A stretch of DNA of 64,000 nucleotides from Hemicordylus capensis (GCF_027244095.1 NC_069658.1:415426687-415490686), one strand, 5' to 3'. Positions 11,451 through 22,964 are shown, counted from the stretch's first letter. Notes: generated from the sequence alone by a model not told the origin. Made by a program: numbers and translations.

Positions 11451-12031
11451 ATGCAATTGCAGACTGCATTAATAAAATTAGGGCTTCCAAGTCACAAGAA
11501 GTCATGGCTGCCCTTTATTTCACACTACTCAGACTTCATCTGGACTGCTATGTCAAGCTCTGGGCACCACACTTTAAGAAGAATGTAGACAAGTTGGAAT
11601 GGGCTCACAGGAGGACAACAAATACGGCCAAGGGGTTGGAAAACCAGCCCCATGGGGAAAGGTTGAAGGAACTGGGTATGTACAGCCAGGAGAAGAGAAC
11701 AGTGAAGGGGGGGGACATGTTGGGACTCTTTGAAAACCTGAAGGACTGCTGTCACAGAAGAGAGTAAAGACTTATTCTCTGCTGCAGGGTAGGATTAGAT
11801 GTAATGAGCTTAAGTAGCAGGAGGGTAGATTTTGGATGAATATTAGGAGAAACTTCTTGGTTCAACAATGGAACCAATTACCTAGTGGCCCCGGGGAGCA
11901 AGGTCTTCAAGTAGAGGTTGGATAGCCATGCACTGGGGACATTCTAGCTCTGGGATTTACTGATTGTGCTTCAAACAGGGTGTTGGACTAGGTAGCCTGC
12001 AGAGCCCTCTCCAATTCTGTGAGTCTATGAT
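11451..12031 (+). mobile_element. CR1/L3-like LINE 3' fragment
   Basis: GCTCTGGGCACCACACTTTA, then AAGTTGGAATGGGCTCACAG, then AGGTTGAAGGAACTGGGTAT and the 3' end GGTGTTGGACTAGGTAGCCT form the usual CR1 3' sequence. The 87-codon frame 11504-11767 is part of the old RT C-terminal region. Confidence 0.72.
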
Positions 12032-12141
12032 GATGAGTGGGGCCAGCCTAACCTGCCTCACAGGAATGTTATGAAAATTGGGTGAGGGGAACCATGTATG
12101 CCATCTTGAGGTCCCTGGAAGAAGAGTAAGAGAAAGAGGTA
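12032..12141 (+). repeat. Squam1-like SINE 3' fragment
   Basis: GGGGCCAGCCTAACCTGCCT, CACAGGAATGTTATG, GAACCATGTATGCCATCTTG and AGGTCCCTGGAAGAAGAG follow the SINE body order. The tRNA head is missing. Confidence 0.65.
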
Positions 12142-12219
12142 ATACATTACAGTTATATTTTTGAATTGATTGCCTGCCCAAAATCATAAATCATACAAGG
12201 TGATGTGCAACATTAAAAT

Positions 12220-12239
12220 GCAGCATATATATATATAAC

Positions 12240-12289
<50 letters not shown>
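12220..12289. repeat. (TA)n and (CA)n microsatellites
   Basis: A short TATATATATA run is followed by about 24 CA units (12241-12288). Confidence 0.95.
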
Positions 12290-12293
<4 letters not shown>

Positions 12294-12480
12294 TAAAAAG
12301 TCAAATAGTTTTTTAAAATCCAGTGTAATAAAAACCACCAGCAAAAGTGCTTTGAAACAAATATGTCTTAATCTGCCAGTAGTAAAGAAGTGGCCAGGCA
12401 GACTTCCCTTGGCAACTTTTCTCAGTGTGGATGCTATAACAGAGAAGGCCTCGCTCTAGCAAATAGCTAGTTATGAAATA
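12290..12480 (-). repeat. LINE 3'-UTR-like repeat
   Basis: AAAACCACCAGCAAAAGTGC, TTTGAAACAAATATGTCTTA and GAGAAGGCCTCGCTCT occur in an order I associate with reverse-oriented LINE 3' regions of lizards. Class not certain. Confidence 0.4.
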
Positions 12481-13029
12481 TGGCACAAGGCCCATATATT
12501 AAACACTGCTAATTTTCAGTTTTGTGTGTGACAAGAAAATCATTCTCGGCAATCTAGGTCTCCTTTCTCTCAGGATCATGCATATGTTAGTCAATGTGAA
12601 GTCTTGCACAACTTGTCAGCATGAGGAAATACATTGCTTGCAATTAATTTGGGACATGAGAACAAAAAGTGACTTGCATTACTCTGTCACACTGATTTCA
12701 CAAATTCCCTTCTTCAGGTCTGGAATGAGCTTTATTCTTCCCAGTTTCCACCTCAGATTTGCAAAAACAAAAACCAAGTCAGCCAATTTGTTGAGGATTT
12801 GCCTTGGTTTTAGATATGCTATTAAGATGAGGTAATTTACTAATTACTATAAATTAGTCCTAGGCAGAAATATTAAGTAACTCTATGTATAACTATGATT
12901 TGTTCATCTGGGTGGCCAGTTGTTTTGTTGTAATTCTGATCTATGAAAATACAGATAAGAGACATTTACCTCCCTTCTCTCAGCAGCATTAACATTTTCA
13001 GATCAAGTTAGGAGTAAATTGGAAAGTAG
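12481..13029. other. No recognised feature
   Basis: AT-rich sequence. A 103-codon plus-strand frame (12524-12835) has no motif I recognise. Nothing supported. Confidence 0.4.
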
Positions 13030-14098
13030 TAAGCAAGTGTACTAAACAAAGTTATTTGATCCAGTAGGGTTCCAAGAAGCCTTGGAGGGATTAAGTGTTG
13101 GCTCTGCAGGTGATCCTGTTGATGCCCTGGTAGAGAATTGCAACAGCAAACTCACCAGGGCAGTAGACATGACCACTCCTAAGCGTCCTCTCCAACCCGC
13201 TTCAAAATTGACACCTTGGTATACAGAAGAACTACAGGGGCTGAAGCGGTAAGGTAGATGATTGGAACGCAAGTGGAGGAAGACTCGAATCAAATCCAAC
13301 AGATTACAACATAGAGCACATTTGAAGATCTATGCTCTGGCAATACAGGCAGCAAAGAAGCAATTATTTTCAGCCCACATTGCGTCTGCAAGTTCATGTC
13401 CAGTTGAGTTGTTCAGGGTTGTGAGAGGGCTAGTAAGTGCCCCTCCTCCCTTGAATCAGAACTTGGAACCATCCATTACCCTCTGTGACATGTTTAATGC
13501 TTTTTAAAATATATACAATCTCTCTTATTTGGGCCAATTTGGATTTAGACTTCACAATTACGCAGTATCTGAATTGGAGGTGTCCAGCGACTCCTCTTAT
13601 TTGGTCAGGCTGAATCAGTTCCATTTTGTGACTCCTGAGGATTTGGACAAGCCACTTGGAGTGATGCAGCCTCCACCCTAGAACCACCTATTCTCTTGAC
13701 TCTTGCCAAACATGGCTTATACTGTCTGGCAGGGAAGTTGTTGTAGAAGGCCTAATAGAGATCATAAATGCTTCTCTGAGGGAGGGCAGGATGCCTCCTT
13801 GCCTTAAGGAGACAATTACTTGACCTCTTTTAAAGAAGTCTTTTAAAGGCTTCTTTAAGAAGCCTCCTTTAAAGAAGCATTGTATCCCTCAGAGTTAAGC
13901 AACTATAGGCCTGTTTCCAACCTTCCATGGTTGGGCAAGGTAATTGATAGGGTGGTGGCCTCCCAACTCCAGGCAGTCTTGGATGAAACTAATTATCTAG
14001 ATGCATTTCAGACTGGCTTTCAGGTGGGCTATGGGGTGGAGACTGTCTTCGTCGGCCTGAGGATGATCTCCAATTGGGAATTGACAGAGGGTGTGTGA

Positions 14099-14332
14099 CT
14101 CATGGGAACACAGGAAGCTTCCATATACTGAGTCAGACTCAGACCATTGGTCTATCTACCTCAGTATTGTCTGCACAGACTGGCAGTGGCTTCTCCAAGG
14201 TTGCAGGCAGGAATCTCTCTCAGCCCTACCTTGGAGATGCTGTCAGGGAGGGAACGTGGAACCTTCTGCTCTTCCCAGAGCGGCTCCATCCCATGAGGGG
14301 AATATCTTCCAGTGCTCACACTTCTAATCTCC
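14099..14332 (-). repeat. 5S-derived SINE inserted in the LINE
   Basis: Reverse copy of the SINE body: GGAAGCTTCCATATACTGAG, GACCATTGGTCTATCTACCT, GGCTTCTCCAAGGTTGCAGG and GCGGCTCCATCCCATGAGGG. It interrupts RT between the WELTEG block and the GVHQGS-like block. Confidence 0.8.
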
Positions 14333-14509
14333 TATTCATATTTATTTTGTTTTTATTTGGTATGGTGTCCATCAGGGCTCCATATTGTCTCTGATGTTAA
14401 CATATACATTAAACTGCTGGAAGAGATCATCAGGAGATTTGGTGCAGGTTGTTATCAGTATGCTGATGACACCCACATCATGATCCTGTTCTCTCCATGG
14501 CAGTTCTCT

Positions 14510-15000
14510 TGTTTTACTTCTCCCTCTCACCTCCCCCAGGCAGGGCCTCAGAGTTTTTGAGGGGAGGGGGTTTGGTTCACCTGGGTCCTCCTCCTCCAGG
14601 CTCTTCGGAGTCACTGTGGCAATCTCTCTCCAGGAGCCTCCACCACTCGCCCTCCAACTGCCCTTCATTGCGGAGCCTGCTTTAAATCCCTCCTGACAAC
14701 TGATGCATCCCACACCCCTACTGATTGGACCTCTGCCCTGCCATATCAGGCTGCTCTCACCCTTATCCTCCTCAGCTGTGCCTCTGCCTCCTGCTACCTC
14801 CTCCCTCACTCGCCCCCACCTTTCCCCGGCCCCTCTAGCCCGGCTCCTGGTCTTGCAGTGTCTGAGCAGGGCTGGCCACTCATCAGGCTGCTCTGCCTGA
14901 CTGCCAGCCTCGCCTGGGGCCTCTGGGGCCTTGGCTGCCAAGGGAACATCAAAGACAGTAAGGCTGGCAGGGTCCCCGCTGGACACCCAAATCTTTTTCT
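14510..15000. other. GC-rich insertion of unknown origin in the LINE
   Basis: The LINE text stops near 14500 (after the YADD block) and resumes near 15010 (CATCAGGAGAAGGCATAACC). The piece between is C-rich on the plus strand and unlike the LINE. It opens a 272-codon minus-strand frame (14372-15190) that has no recognisable domain and crosses into LINE sequence, so I do not call it a gene. Its class is unresolved. Confidence 0.45.
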
Positions 15001-15810
15001 TTATGTCAACATCATCAGGAGAAGGCATAACCTCCCTACATGCCTGCCTGGAGGCAGTAATGGGCTGGATGAGGGATAATAAACTGAGGCTGAATCCAGA
15101 TAAGACAGAGGTACTTATTGTGTGGGGTCGAAACTCGGGAGACAATTTTGATCTCCCTGTTCTGGATGGAGTAGTACATCTGCTGGTCATCTCCAGACTT
15201 GACTACTGCAATGCGCTCTATGTGGGGCTGCCTTTGTACGTTGTCTGGAAACTGCAGTTGGTCCAGAATGCAGCAGCCAGGTTGGTCTCTGGGTCATCTC
15301 GGAGAGACCATTTCACTCCTATTTTAAAAGATCTGCACTGGCTGCCAATAAGTTTCTGGGCAAAATACAAGTTCTTGGTTATAGCCTATAAAGCCCTAAA
15401 CAGTTTAGGCCTTGGGTATTTAAGATAATGTCTTCGCTATAAGCCACACCACCCATTGAGATAATCAGGAGAGGTTCATCTGCAGTTGCCACCAGCTTGT
15501 CTGGTGGCTACTTGGGGATGGGCCTTCTTCATTGCTGCCCCAAGGCTTTGGAACACACTTCCTGCTTAAATAAGAGCCTCCTCATTTCTTACAACTTTAA
15601 AAAAGCCTATCAAGATGCATTTGTTCACCCAGGCTTTTAATTAGATACTATTTTAATTGTTTGATGGTTTGTAATAGTTTAACAGTTCAGATTTTAAATT
15701 GTTGTAATGTTTTAGCCTTTTTACTTGTTTTTATTGTTTTGTTGCAAACCATCCAGATACTTGTGTTACGGGAAGTATACAAATATGTTAAATAAATAAA
15801 ATTAATATAA

Positions 15811-17576
15811 ATAATAGATGAAACTCCTGGTGCTATTGCTGTGAATAAACCATAAGGTTATGTTCATATGAGACAGGCCAGCCAAACACATATCTCTGAA
15901 AGCTGCCTGCACTGTGTCCAAGTTCAAAATCTGGCACAACAGAAAGACAAATTAAAACAAAAACTGTCATAAGAAATGTCAATATAGATCACATATGCAA
16001 GCAGGAAAAGACTGCAGCAATTGTGGACAAGCAAGTCAATCAATCAAGTTCTAGAACTAGAGTACTGAAGTTCAGGCAGTTTCCCTTATTATTGCAATTA
16101 GCTGCAGTTTTCCAGTGTCCTAACAAGTGTCAACCTTTACTGAAGCACCTTGAAGAAATTAAGCTCCAGGTTGCAATAGGGATAGCAGACTCTGGTGGGG
16201 GCAGGAGTGTGTGTGACCTCCATAGTAAGCAACTTATTTTCTTACCCATCCTGGAAATATCAGTGAGCATGGCTGTGCATGTATCTTTGGAAGAACAGTT
16301 TGTAGCCATGGCTGGTTCTGAGAACCATTTGCAGCAAGTGGCCACTTAGGACTCATCATATGGTAGAGTGTTACATCTGCTGAGGCAAGCATTACCTTGT
16401 CATGCACATGCATATGGAAATGTTGGGTAGCAGGGGTGCACGTGTCATCACCATGAACTCAGAGACACTTCAAATGACTAGCGCTTCACATTATTAAAAC
16501 CACTAAAAAAGGGCCTTATAAATGGTTGAATATGTGCTCTATATACACACTGTAGAGCGGGATAACTACCAGGTTACCTCCAGGAGCATCCTGTTTTCCT
16601 GGTCTTCTAATGGCCGCTGCTCCTGGTGGCAAATGTTCTTGTTCCCCTTAACCATGCATCGTTACAAGCTTGTTCCTCCCCCACTGAAAATAACTATATG
16701 CATGTAGTGCCATCTAGAGGTTTTTCAAGAATTAGAAAACTACCAGAGGGTTCTTGTCAAAGGCCTGGCTCTAGAAAGGTTGTATCTCTGCAAAAGATAC
16801 AGTCGGAGTTTTCATCTGAGCTCAGCTTCAGAATCTGTTTTGAGTGCCAGGACTTACTAAATAACTGGGGAAAGCATCTCTGAGCACGACCAGAGTACCT
16901 TTCCTTCATAACTGAGAAACCACAACTGGCTTCCAAAATCTAAAGCTGGAGCTGCAGGCCAGAGGAATAGAGTTTCACAATAAGCTTGATCCCCAGCAGC
17001 AACTCTTTTAGAAATTAAATGGTTGGCTTTAATGTTTTTGCTTTGGGGCCGGATTTAGAGGCAGGTAAGCCAGCCAACTGTCTGAAGCACCAGGCTTGGA
17101 AAGTACCCGATAGTTAAGTTATTCTGAAAATTACAATGCTTAGAGAAAATACGATTTGCTTAAGTATCACATTAAGAGATATAGGTGTAAGAGATCCATT
17201 CATTCAAGTTTGTTGTCATGTATGACAAGAATAAGAACTGGATAGAGATTGTGCATCAAAGTTGTAAAATGGGCCATAAGAGCAATTTAAAAGGGTATTC
17301 AAAGGTTGGCCAAATGGAGCAGAAAACTAAAGATGCTCCTTGCCTGCAATGCCATCTGGCATAGACCTGGTCCTAGCATTTTTCATTCCCTAGCATGCAA
17401 GTTTGACTTTGTTACCCCACCACCACCACCACCAGGAAGTGCATTGCCCTGGCTTTAACTTGAGCTGTTCAGGCTGTTCTTTTGCATGATCAAAATAACA
17501 GCCCACATGGGTTACCAGAGAATGACCAGCCCCGGCGTGCACTGCTTTGAGGCTACCGTGGGAGAGAGTTCCCAGT
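15811..17576. other. No recognised gene; unclassified intergenic sequence
   Basis: No protein motif recognised. The 108-codon plus-strand frame at 16023-16349 is unsupported. A CCA/CAC triplet run lies at about 17417-17434. Text from 17047 (GGGCCGGATTTAGAGGCAGG) resembles the start of another MITE but its partner end was not found. Confidence 0.4.
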
Positions 17577-18263
17577 CAGAGGCGTAACTAGGAAAAATGG
17601 CGCCTAGGGCAAGCACTGAAATTGCTCCCCTCCCATCATACATCTGACTGACACACATGTTTCAGAAAACTTTTCTAAGATGCCTTAAAATCTCCAACCA
17701 GCATTATCCACGAATTCCAAAAGGCAGAGGCCCACCACACAATTATCGCTATGAACAACCCTACAAGACTTTTTCTAAACTATGATCTTTGCTACAAATG
17801 TAACTTACAGTTGATAAATAGAAACCATAAAGTTATTCTGGAATTAATCATAATTACCTCCATCATTGAACATGTTAGCAAGCCACAGTTTATGTCTATT
17901 GATAGACTAGCACTATAAATACAACACATAACGTTTCCAGAGCAGATGCCAAACTGTGCAAGGTAGTTAGTTCAGCAGGTCACCAAAAAGAGTCTTCCAG
18001 CTAGTACAAGTGCTGTACACACAACAATGAGTCTATGGATGCCAAATAGGCCATTACATTTCTGATGATTCACCAGAGGAAGAAAAATGCTCCCTGCACT
18101 TATCAAAAATAATATCCTGAAGCAAGATACAGGGCTAGTTGACACAAGATGTTTTGCTAACACATGAGTAGTCTCAACAATCCTCTACACCACTCATAGA
18201 ACCCTAGAATCACAGAATGTTAGAGTGCGAAGGACACTGAAGGTCCTTCAAAGTCCTCCCACT

Positions 18264-18489
18264 GAGCCAGTGTGGTGTAGTGGTTAGAGTGTTGAACCAG
18301 GACCGGGAAGACCTGAGTTCAAATCCCCATTCAGCCATGAAACGTACTGGGTGATTCTGGGCCAGTCACATATCTCTCAGCCTAACCTACCTCACAAGGT
18401 TGTTGTGAGGATAAACAACCATGTACACAACTTTAGGATCCTTGGAGGAAGAGAGGCATAGAAATGTAAAAAAACCCAAATGAATAAAA
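18264..18489 (+). repeat. Squam1-like tRNA-derived SINE
   Basis: GAGCCAGTGTGGTGTAGTGG, TTAGAGTGTTGAACCAGGAC, GAGTTCAAATCCCCATTCAG, CTCACAAGGTTGTTGTGAGG and the tail AATGAATAAAATAAAA. Essentially full length. Confidence 0.88.
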
Positions 18490-18729
18490 TAAAATTGTGA
18501 ACTTAGGACAATGGACATTAACAGTTCAAAATGAATCTTGCCAACAGTCGCATGTGAAACTTTATGGTTTTCCAACGTAGTTCACAAAAACCTGTGTTTC
18601 TTTGTAGTTCAGCACAGGCAACTGCTGGGTAAACTAATACAGTACGCAGCAGGCGATGAAGACCTTCCAGAGATCTGAAACTGCAGGGTGGGTAAATCAT
18701 ACCAAGCATGCTTGGGGTGAGATGTTGGA

Positions 18730-19830
18730 ATGTGAAATAAATGGGCCAACGCTCCGATTCGGAATAAGACGGCTCGATCAGCAGGGAACAACAGGTGTGC
18801 ATCACCCACCCACCCTGGACATTTATAGCTCCTGCCACCGCCAGCCCCCCCACTCTTCAGAGCGAGGCGAGAGGGGTACTCTGCACCTGGACGGGCCAGT
18901 TCTGGCTGATCTACCTCCAGAGGGAACAGACCCACCACGAAGCCGGAAAGCTCTAGGGGACCCGCCGGCTGCAGTCCGGACCAACCCGACCCAAGAGCAA
19001 CGAAAAGAAAAGCACCTCCAGGACGCTGTCGCTGCTGCTGCTTCGGTCTTCGGTCGCTGCCCGCTCCTCCTCATCCATACCTGGGGAAGCCAGGGGTGGG
19101 GGGTTTCTCCAAGACTTTGGAAAGGCTTTTCCAACTGCCGCACAACCACCAGAGACCAAAAAACAACTTCCAGCCAATAGCCTTGCTCATCAAAACTTGT
19201 TGTCCAATTAGGAAACGCCTCCGATAACAGAGAGTGAATCCTGCCTACGCACCCCACTATTGGAGACTGGCAGTTCCAAGTAACCAATAGGGATTCTGCA
19301 GGAGCAGACAATAACAGATTCGGAGACTGAGCCGGCCCCAGAGATAGGAAAGCTCTAGAATAACATTTGCGGCAAACGCGAGCTATTTTTCACCGTCTCG
19401 AGGCGGAAGTGAGAAGCTGCCTATAAAGAACAAAGAACGTGAGGATTTTATTGCAGTTGTAACTGGATACAGATATGTCGTCGTCCTGTCCCAAACAAAA
19501 AGTACCAGCGAAGGCAGCCGTTCCTGCTCAAATTGACTCTCAAGCCATGTGCAGAAGGCAAGCTGGGTCGCGGCAGCTGAGCGGCTGCATGGGGCACCCT
19601 CGGAGCGGTGGGCAGGGCGAGAGGGAAGGGCGGCAGAGGGAGGCAGGAGAAGGCGAACAACCCCCGATCCAGCCGCGCAGAGCCGCCCGGCGCCCTCCCT
19701 TTCCCCCTGCTTCCTGCTGCTCACGGCTGCCGCCCGCCGGGCTTCTCTAGAGGCGGCTGGTGCGGATGGTTGGCTGCTCGGTCGGTCTGTGTGGCGGCGG
19801 CGGCGGCGGCAAAAAAAATTTCAGCGGCCA
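18730..19830. promoter_or_regulatory. CpG-rich, CCAAT-rich promoter-like block, gene unknown
   Basis: This block is far richer in CG dinucleotides than its surroundings. It contains several CCAAT boxes on the plus strand (CCAATAG near 19175, CCAATTAGG near 19204, CCAATAGGG near 19284), an ETS-like GCGGAAGTGA near 19402 and CTATAAAG near 19421. A plus-strand frame starts MSSSCPKQKVPAKAAVPAQI at 19475, and a minus-strand frame contains MDEEERAATEDRSSSSDSVL starting near 19075. I recognise neither protein and see no strong splice donor that settles the matter. It may be a bidirectional promoter of an unannotated transcript, or the CpG-rich interior of a hAT-like element. Confidence 0.35.
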
Positions 19831-19943
19831 AAAAAAATATTTCGGGAAATTTTCGGGGATCGGCGGGGGCACTTTTTGGCACCCCCTAGCAAGTGGCGCC
19901 CAGGGCACGTGCCCTGCCTGCCCCCCCTATCATTACGCCCCTG

Positions 19944-20090
19944 TTCCCGGACTATCACAGGGGCAAAACTCAAACACTGCCAGGATGAAAAGATGCTGCT
20001 GTTAATTTGGAAATCCAGTCTGAGACCATTTCTTACAGAAGAAGAAGAAAAGAATTATCAGGCAGGCAACTCATATTCAAAAGAGGGGGT
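19944..20090. other. Short unassigned stretch
   Basis: Purine-rich sequence between a hAT-like right end and the next repeat. No feature supported. Confidence 0.3.
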
Positions 20091-20184
20091 ATAGCCAAAG
20101 GTGCACCTAGAGGTAATTTTGGAGTCTGGACCGAAAGGCCTTTGGAGCACCCCCCCGCCCCGCTGCAAGTTAAGCATCACCCCC

Positions 20185-20217
<33 letters not shown>

Positions 20218-20766
20218 ATGACAAACATGGTATTTTTTAACATTTGGGTTCTTGAGGCACAAACAGCAACTGAACTCATAAGAATGTAAGAATATAAAAC
20301 AGATATATTTATGCAAATATGCATCAGCAGAAACATTTCAACACTAACATATTCCCATCCCACGTATTTCTTTCCCCCTCTGTCTCTAAAGCACCCGGCA
20401 CAGGGCATCATAATCACATTTGGCCGCCCAGTGCAGGGTGGGCCAGCGGTGACCACACCACCCAGGGCAGACTAAGGAGTAAGAGCGCCACTGGGTGCCG
20501 CTTATGAGATTAGCTCTTTGTTGAGGTCTGAGATGCAATTAGCATAGACAACTGTGTATTTGGGGGGCCCTTTGGGGAGCACGACATAGTATGACATATT
20601 ACATTCTTACACCACTGTGCAGTATTTCTTGGGAGCAATATAAGAGGGAAATAATAATTGGCAGTGCTACTATATTCTTGTACTATATTCTGGCACTGTT
20701 TATGCAGACTCTCCAATAATTGGTGCCCTAGGCAGCTGGCTAGGCTAACTGCCTAGTGGGCCCTGC
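20091..20766. repeat. Unclassified MITE-like repeat with (CA)n
   Basis: Begins near AAAGGTGCACCTAGAGGTAA and appears to end near GCCCTAGGCAGCTGGCTAGG / CTAACTGCCTAGTGGGCCCTGC, phrases I associate with squamate MITE interiors. It contains about 15 CA units at 20187-20216. The exact ends are not established. Confidence 0.35.
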
Positions 20767-20881
20767 TTGCTCTCACCTTAGCTTAGCACAGGCTGCACAC
20801 TAGATGACCCACCCAGTGGAACACAGCCAGAAGGAATGTGTTCCTGCCAACTGAGCAAAGAGGCACCTTTTTAAAGTGGTG

Positions 20882-20941
<60 letters not shown>

Positions 20942-21145
20942 GGGAGAGAGCAACTGGCCCTGTCCATCCCCAGCACAGCATTCCTCCAGTGTCTGTTCCT
21001 GGTGTCTATCTGATGTTTCTTTTTTTAGATTGTGGCTCTTTGGGGCCAGGGAGCCATTTTATGTGTTTATATCAATGTAAACCACTTTGGGGGCTTTTGT
21101 TGAAAAGTGGTAGGTATATAAACATTCATCATATTTGTGTTCCAG
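20767..21145 (+). repeat. LINE-like 3' repeat with long (CT)n tract
   Basis: GCAAAGAGGCACCTTTTTAA, a long CT run (about 20884-20937), then GAGAGCAACTGGCCCTGTCC, AGATTGTGGCTCTTTGGGGC and GTAAACCACTTTGGGGGC, ending GGTAGGTATATAAACATTC. The same family occurs reversed at 43495-43795. Family name unknown to me. Confidence 0.6.
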
Positions 21146-21479
21146 CCCACCAGACACTCAGTTCCAGGGAAGCAGCAAATACAGGTGGTTCAGTGGGCGC
21201 CCCGTAAGCCACCATACATGGCTGAGAGTCTCTTTTTGGTTTGGAGGTTGTAAAGGGTAAGATCTGACCTTTGTTCCTGTTCCTTCCTGTATAATCCTTT
21301 CATCGTGACTTTCATAACAAAAGCATCTGTGTTGTCATGCTAACTTCCATGCAGTAATAAGCATTTTTCAACCTAGGTACCCACAAATACCCATTCCAGT
21401 AGAGCCTTTCCCCCCTCATTAAACTCCAGCCCTCTCTCCTAACATTGGCCTTTAAGGCTTCCACCTCCTTCCTTCCTTT
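21146..21479. other. No recognised feature
   Basis: Intergenic; ends in a CCTT-rich stretch that flanks the hAT-like element. Nothing supported. Confidence 0.4.
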
Positions 21480-22071
21480 CAGAGGCGTATCTAGGAAAAA
21501 CAGTGCCTAGGGCAAGCACTGAAATTGCGCCCCCTGTCCAAACATCTGACACCCATCTTTCAGATAACTTTACCATAATATCAGCTGAAAAATACAAGTC
21601 AAGCTCATTCATCTTTTAATATTTCAAGAACTATTTAGCAGTGGACATAGCCAGACCAAAAAATGCTATAAAACTACAAATTTCAGTATGCTGGGGCTCA
21701 TGAAATACCCAAATACTATGGGGGGGGATCTGCAAAGGTTCCCCCTGCCCCTGCTGGCCTCTTAATTCACTGCTGCAGCCCATCCCAGGCTGAGGGCCTC
21801 GCAGCCATCATTTGAGCATGTGCGGTGTCCATTTTAAAAAATTGTTTTTTTAAAATGGCTGTCTTAAACAAAATGGCCACCACACATGCTCAATTGGCCT
21901 CTGTGAGGCCTGGCATAGCCTAGGGCCTTGTAGAGGCCATTTGAGCATGCACAATGGCCATTTTGTTTTCGGTGGCCATTTAATTTTTTTTCCATTTTAA
22001 AAAATGGCACCCCCCTTTCAAGTGGTGCCCAGGGCATGTGCCCTGCCTGCCCTACCCTAGATACGCCCCTG
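21480..22071. mobile_element. hAT-like non-autonomous element, complete
   Basis: Inverted termini CAGAGGCGTATCTAG and CTAGATACGCCCCTG. The flanks are CT-rich (CTTCCTTT / CTCCTTCC), so a target duplication is likely but blurred by low complexity. The interior has mirrored 'GGCCATTTTGTTT' and 'TGAGCATG' blocks. It is the reference copy for the fragments at 1-432, 17577 and 19943. No transposase. Confidence 0.8.
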
Positions 22072-22530
22072 CTCCTTCCTTTCCCTCCCCCCCAGCTGTT
22101 TCCTCCACTCAGCTGAAAAAACACAAACATACCAGTACTTTTTCAAAGCTGCTTGGCTGCCAGCAGGCTGTAAGCCTTATCATCCCCACCATACGATGTC
22201 CAGATCAATTTTATGGCACCCTGCATGCATCATCATGTTTGAATATACCAGAGCTGTGCTGTCAAAACATGACTGATCAGTAATGCTAAAAAGAGATTTT
22301 GCATATCCAAAGAGCATGCTAGAAAGAAATGGGAGGTTACAAATGGTATCTAGGTTTGTTGGGTTTTAGGCTTTGTTTTGCTTTTCTTAACTGAAACAAT
22401 GAGCTAGCTGCAAAACACATATTTGACTGGCATAGAGAAAAGTGCAATTAGTATATTTGGAGAGCATTCTAAATTTGTTTACAGTGCAACTACCTCTGCT
22501 AGTTTCTTGAATTAGATTTTTGTTAAGCAG
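22072..22530. other. No recognised feature
   Basis: Intergenic sequence without recognised repeat or coding motif. Confidence 0.4.
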
Positions 22531-22532
22531 CT

Positions 22533-22828
22533 ATGAACATAGGAAACTGCCATATACTGAGTCAGACCATTGGTCCATCTAGCTCAGTATTGTCTTCACA
22601 GACTGGCAGCGGCTTCTCCAAGGTTGCAGGCAGGAATCTCTCTCAGCCCTATCTTGGAGATGCCACAGAGGGAACTTGGAACCTTCTGCTCTTCCCAGAG
22701 GGGCTCCATCCCTTGAGGGGAATATCTCCCAGTGCTCAGACTTCTAGTCTTTCATATGCAACCAGGGCAGACCTTTAGCTAAGGGGACAAGTCCTGCTTG
22801 CTACCACAAGACCAGCTCTCCTCTCCAA
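22533..22828 (-). repeat. 5S rRNA-derived SINE, near full length
   Basis: Reverse orientation: CATAGGAAACTGCCATATAC, CATTGGTCCATCTAGCTCAG, GGTTGCAGGCAGGAATCTCT, then CATATGCAACCAGGGCAGAC and TTAGCTAAGGGGACAAGTCC. The last parts are the reversed 5S-like head. Ends with GCTACCACAAGACCAGCTCT. Confidence 0.82.
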
Positions 22829-22964
22829 TATCCTCTTCACATACGTCATATGTGAAGTATACAAGATTAAAACAGCACTTAAAACAGCAGTAATGAAACA
22901 GAGAATCCAGTTTTATGCATTCAGGACCTAGAAGAACATACAGTCTGCATGTTCAAGGGAGACA

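Larger units (their letters stand above)
13030..15810 (+). mobile_element. L2-like LINE, broken and interrupted
   Basis: Order of remnants: endonuclease/RT linker (WYTEELQGLKR-like at 13216; KWRKTRIKSNRLQHRAHLKI and IQAAKKQLFSAHIASAS at 13270-13400), RT (YPSELSNYRPVSNLPWLGKV at 13883, then DRVVASQLQAVLDETNYLDA and FQTGF), the YADDTHIMILFS catalytic motif at 14458-14493, then MGWMRDNKLRLNPDKTEVLI (15060), LDYCNALYVGLP (15197), KLQLVQNAAARLVSG (15249) and LHWLPI (15335). The 3' tail ends in AAATAAATAAAATTAAT near 15800. Several stops and frame shifts and two insertions (14099-14330 and about 14510-15000) show it is dead. It is a plain non-LTR LINE. Confidence 0.82.
17577..19943. mobile_element. 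Possible composite hAT-like element carrying a CpG-rich block
   Basis: The left end CAGAGGCGTAACTAGGAAAA and following text match the left end of the complete hAT-like copy at 21480. The right end (AAGTGGCGCCCAGGGCACGT, then CATTACGCCCCTG) matches that copy's right end. The flanks TTCCCAGT (17569-17576) and TTCCCGGA (19944-19951) agree at 6 of 8 bases. This suggests one insertion of 2.37 kb, containing a later SINE (18264-18489) and a CpG-rich segment not seen in the smaller copy. It could instead be two unrelated truncated copies. Confidence 0.45.

Noticed and set aside
14372-15190. 272-codon minus-strand frame
   Set aside because: It crosses from LINE sequence into an unrelated GC-rich insert and back, so it is a chance frame in a mosaic.
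19549-20094. 181-codon plus-strand frame in the CpG-rich block
   Set aside because: The frame runs through GC-rich low-complexity sequence and into a hAT-like right end. Arg/Pro/Ala bias is what CpG-island sequence gives by chance.
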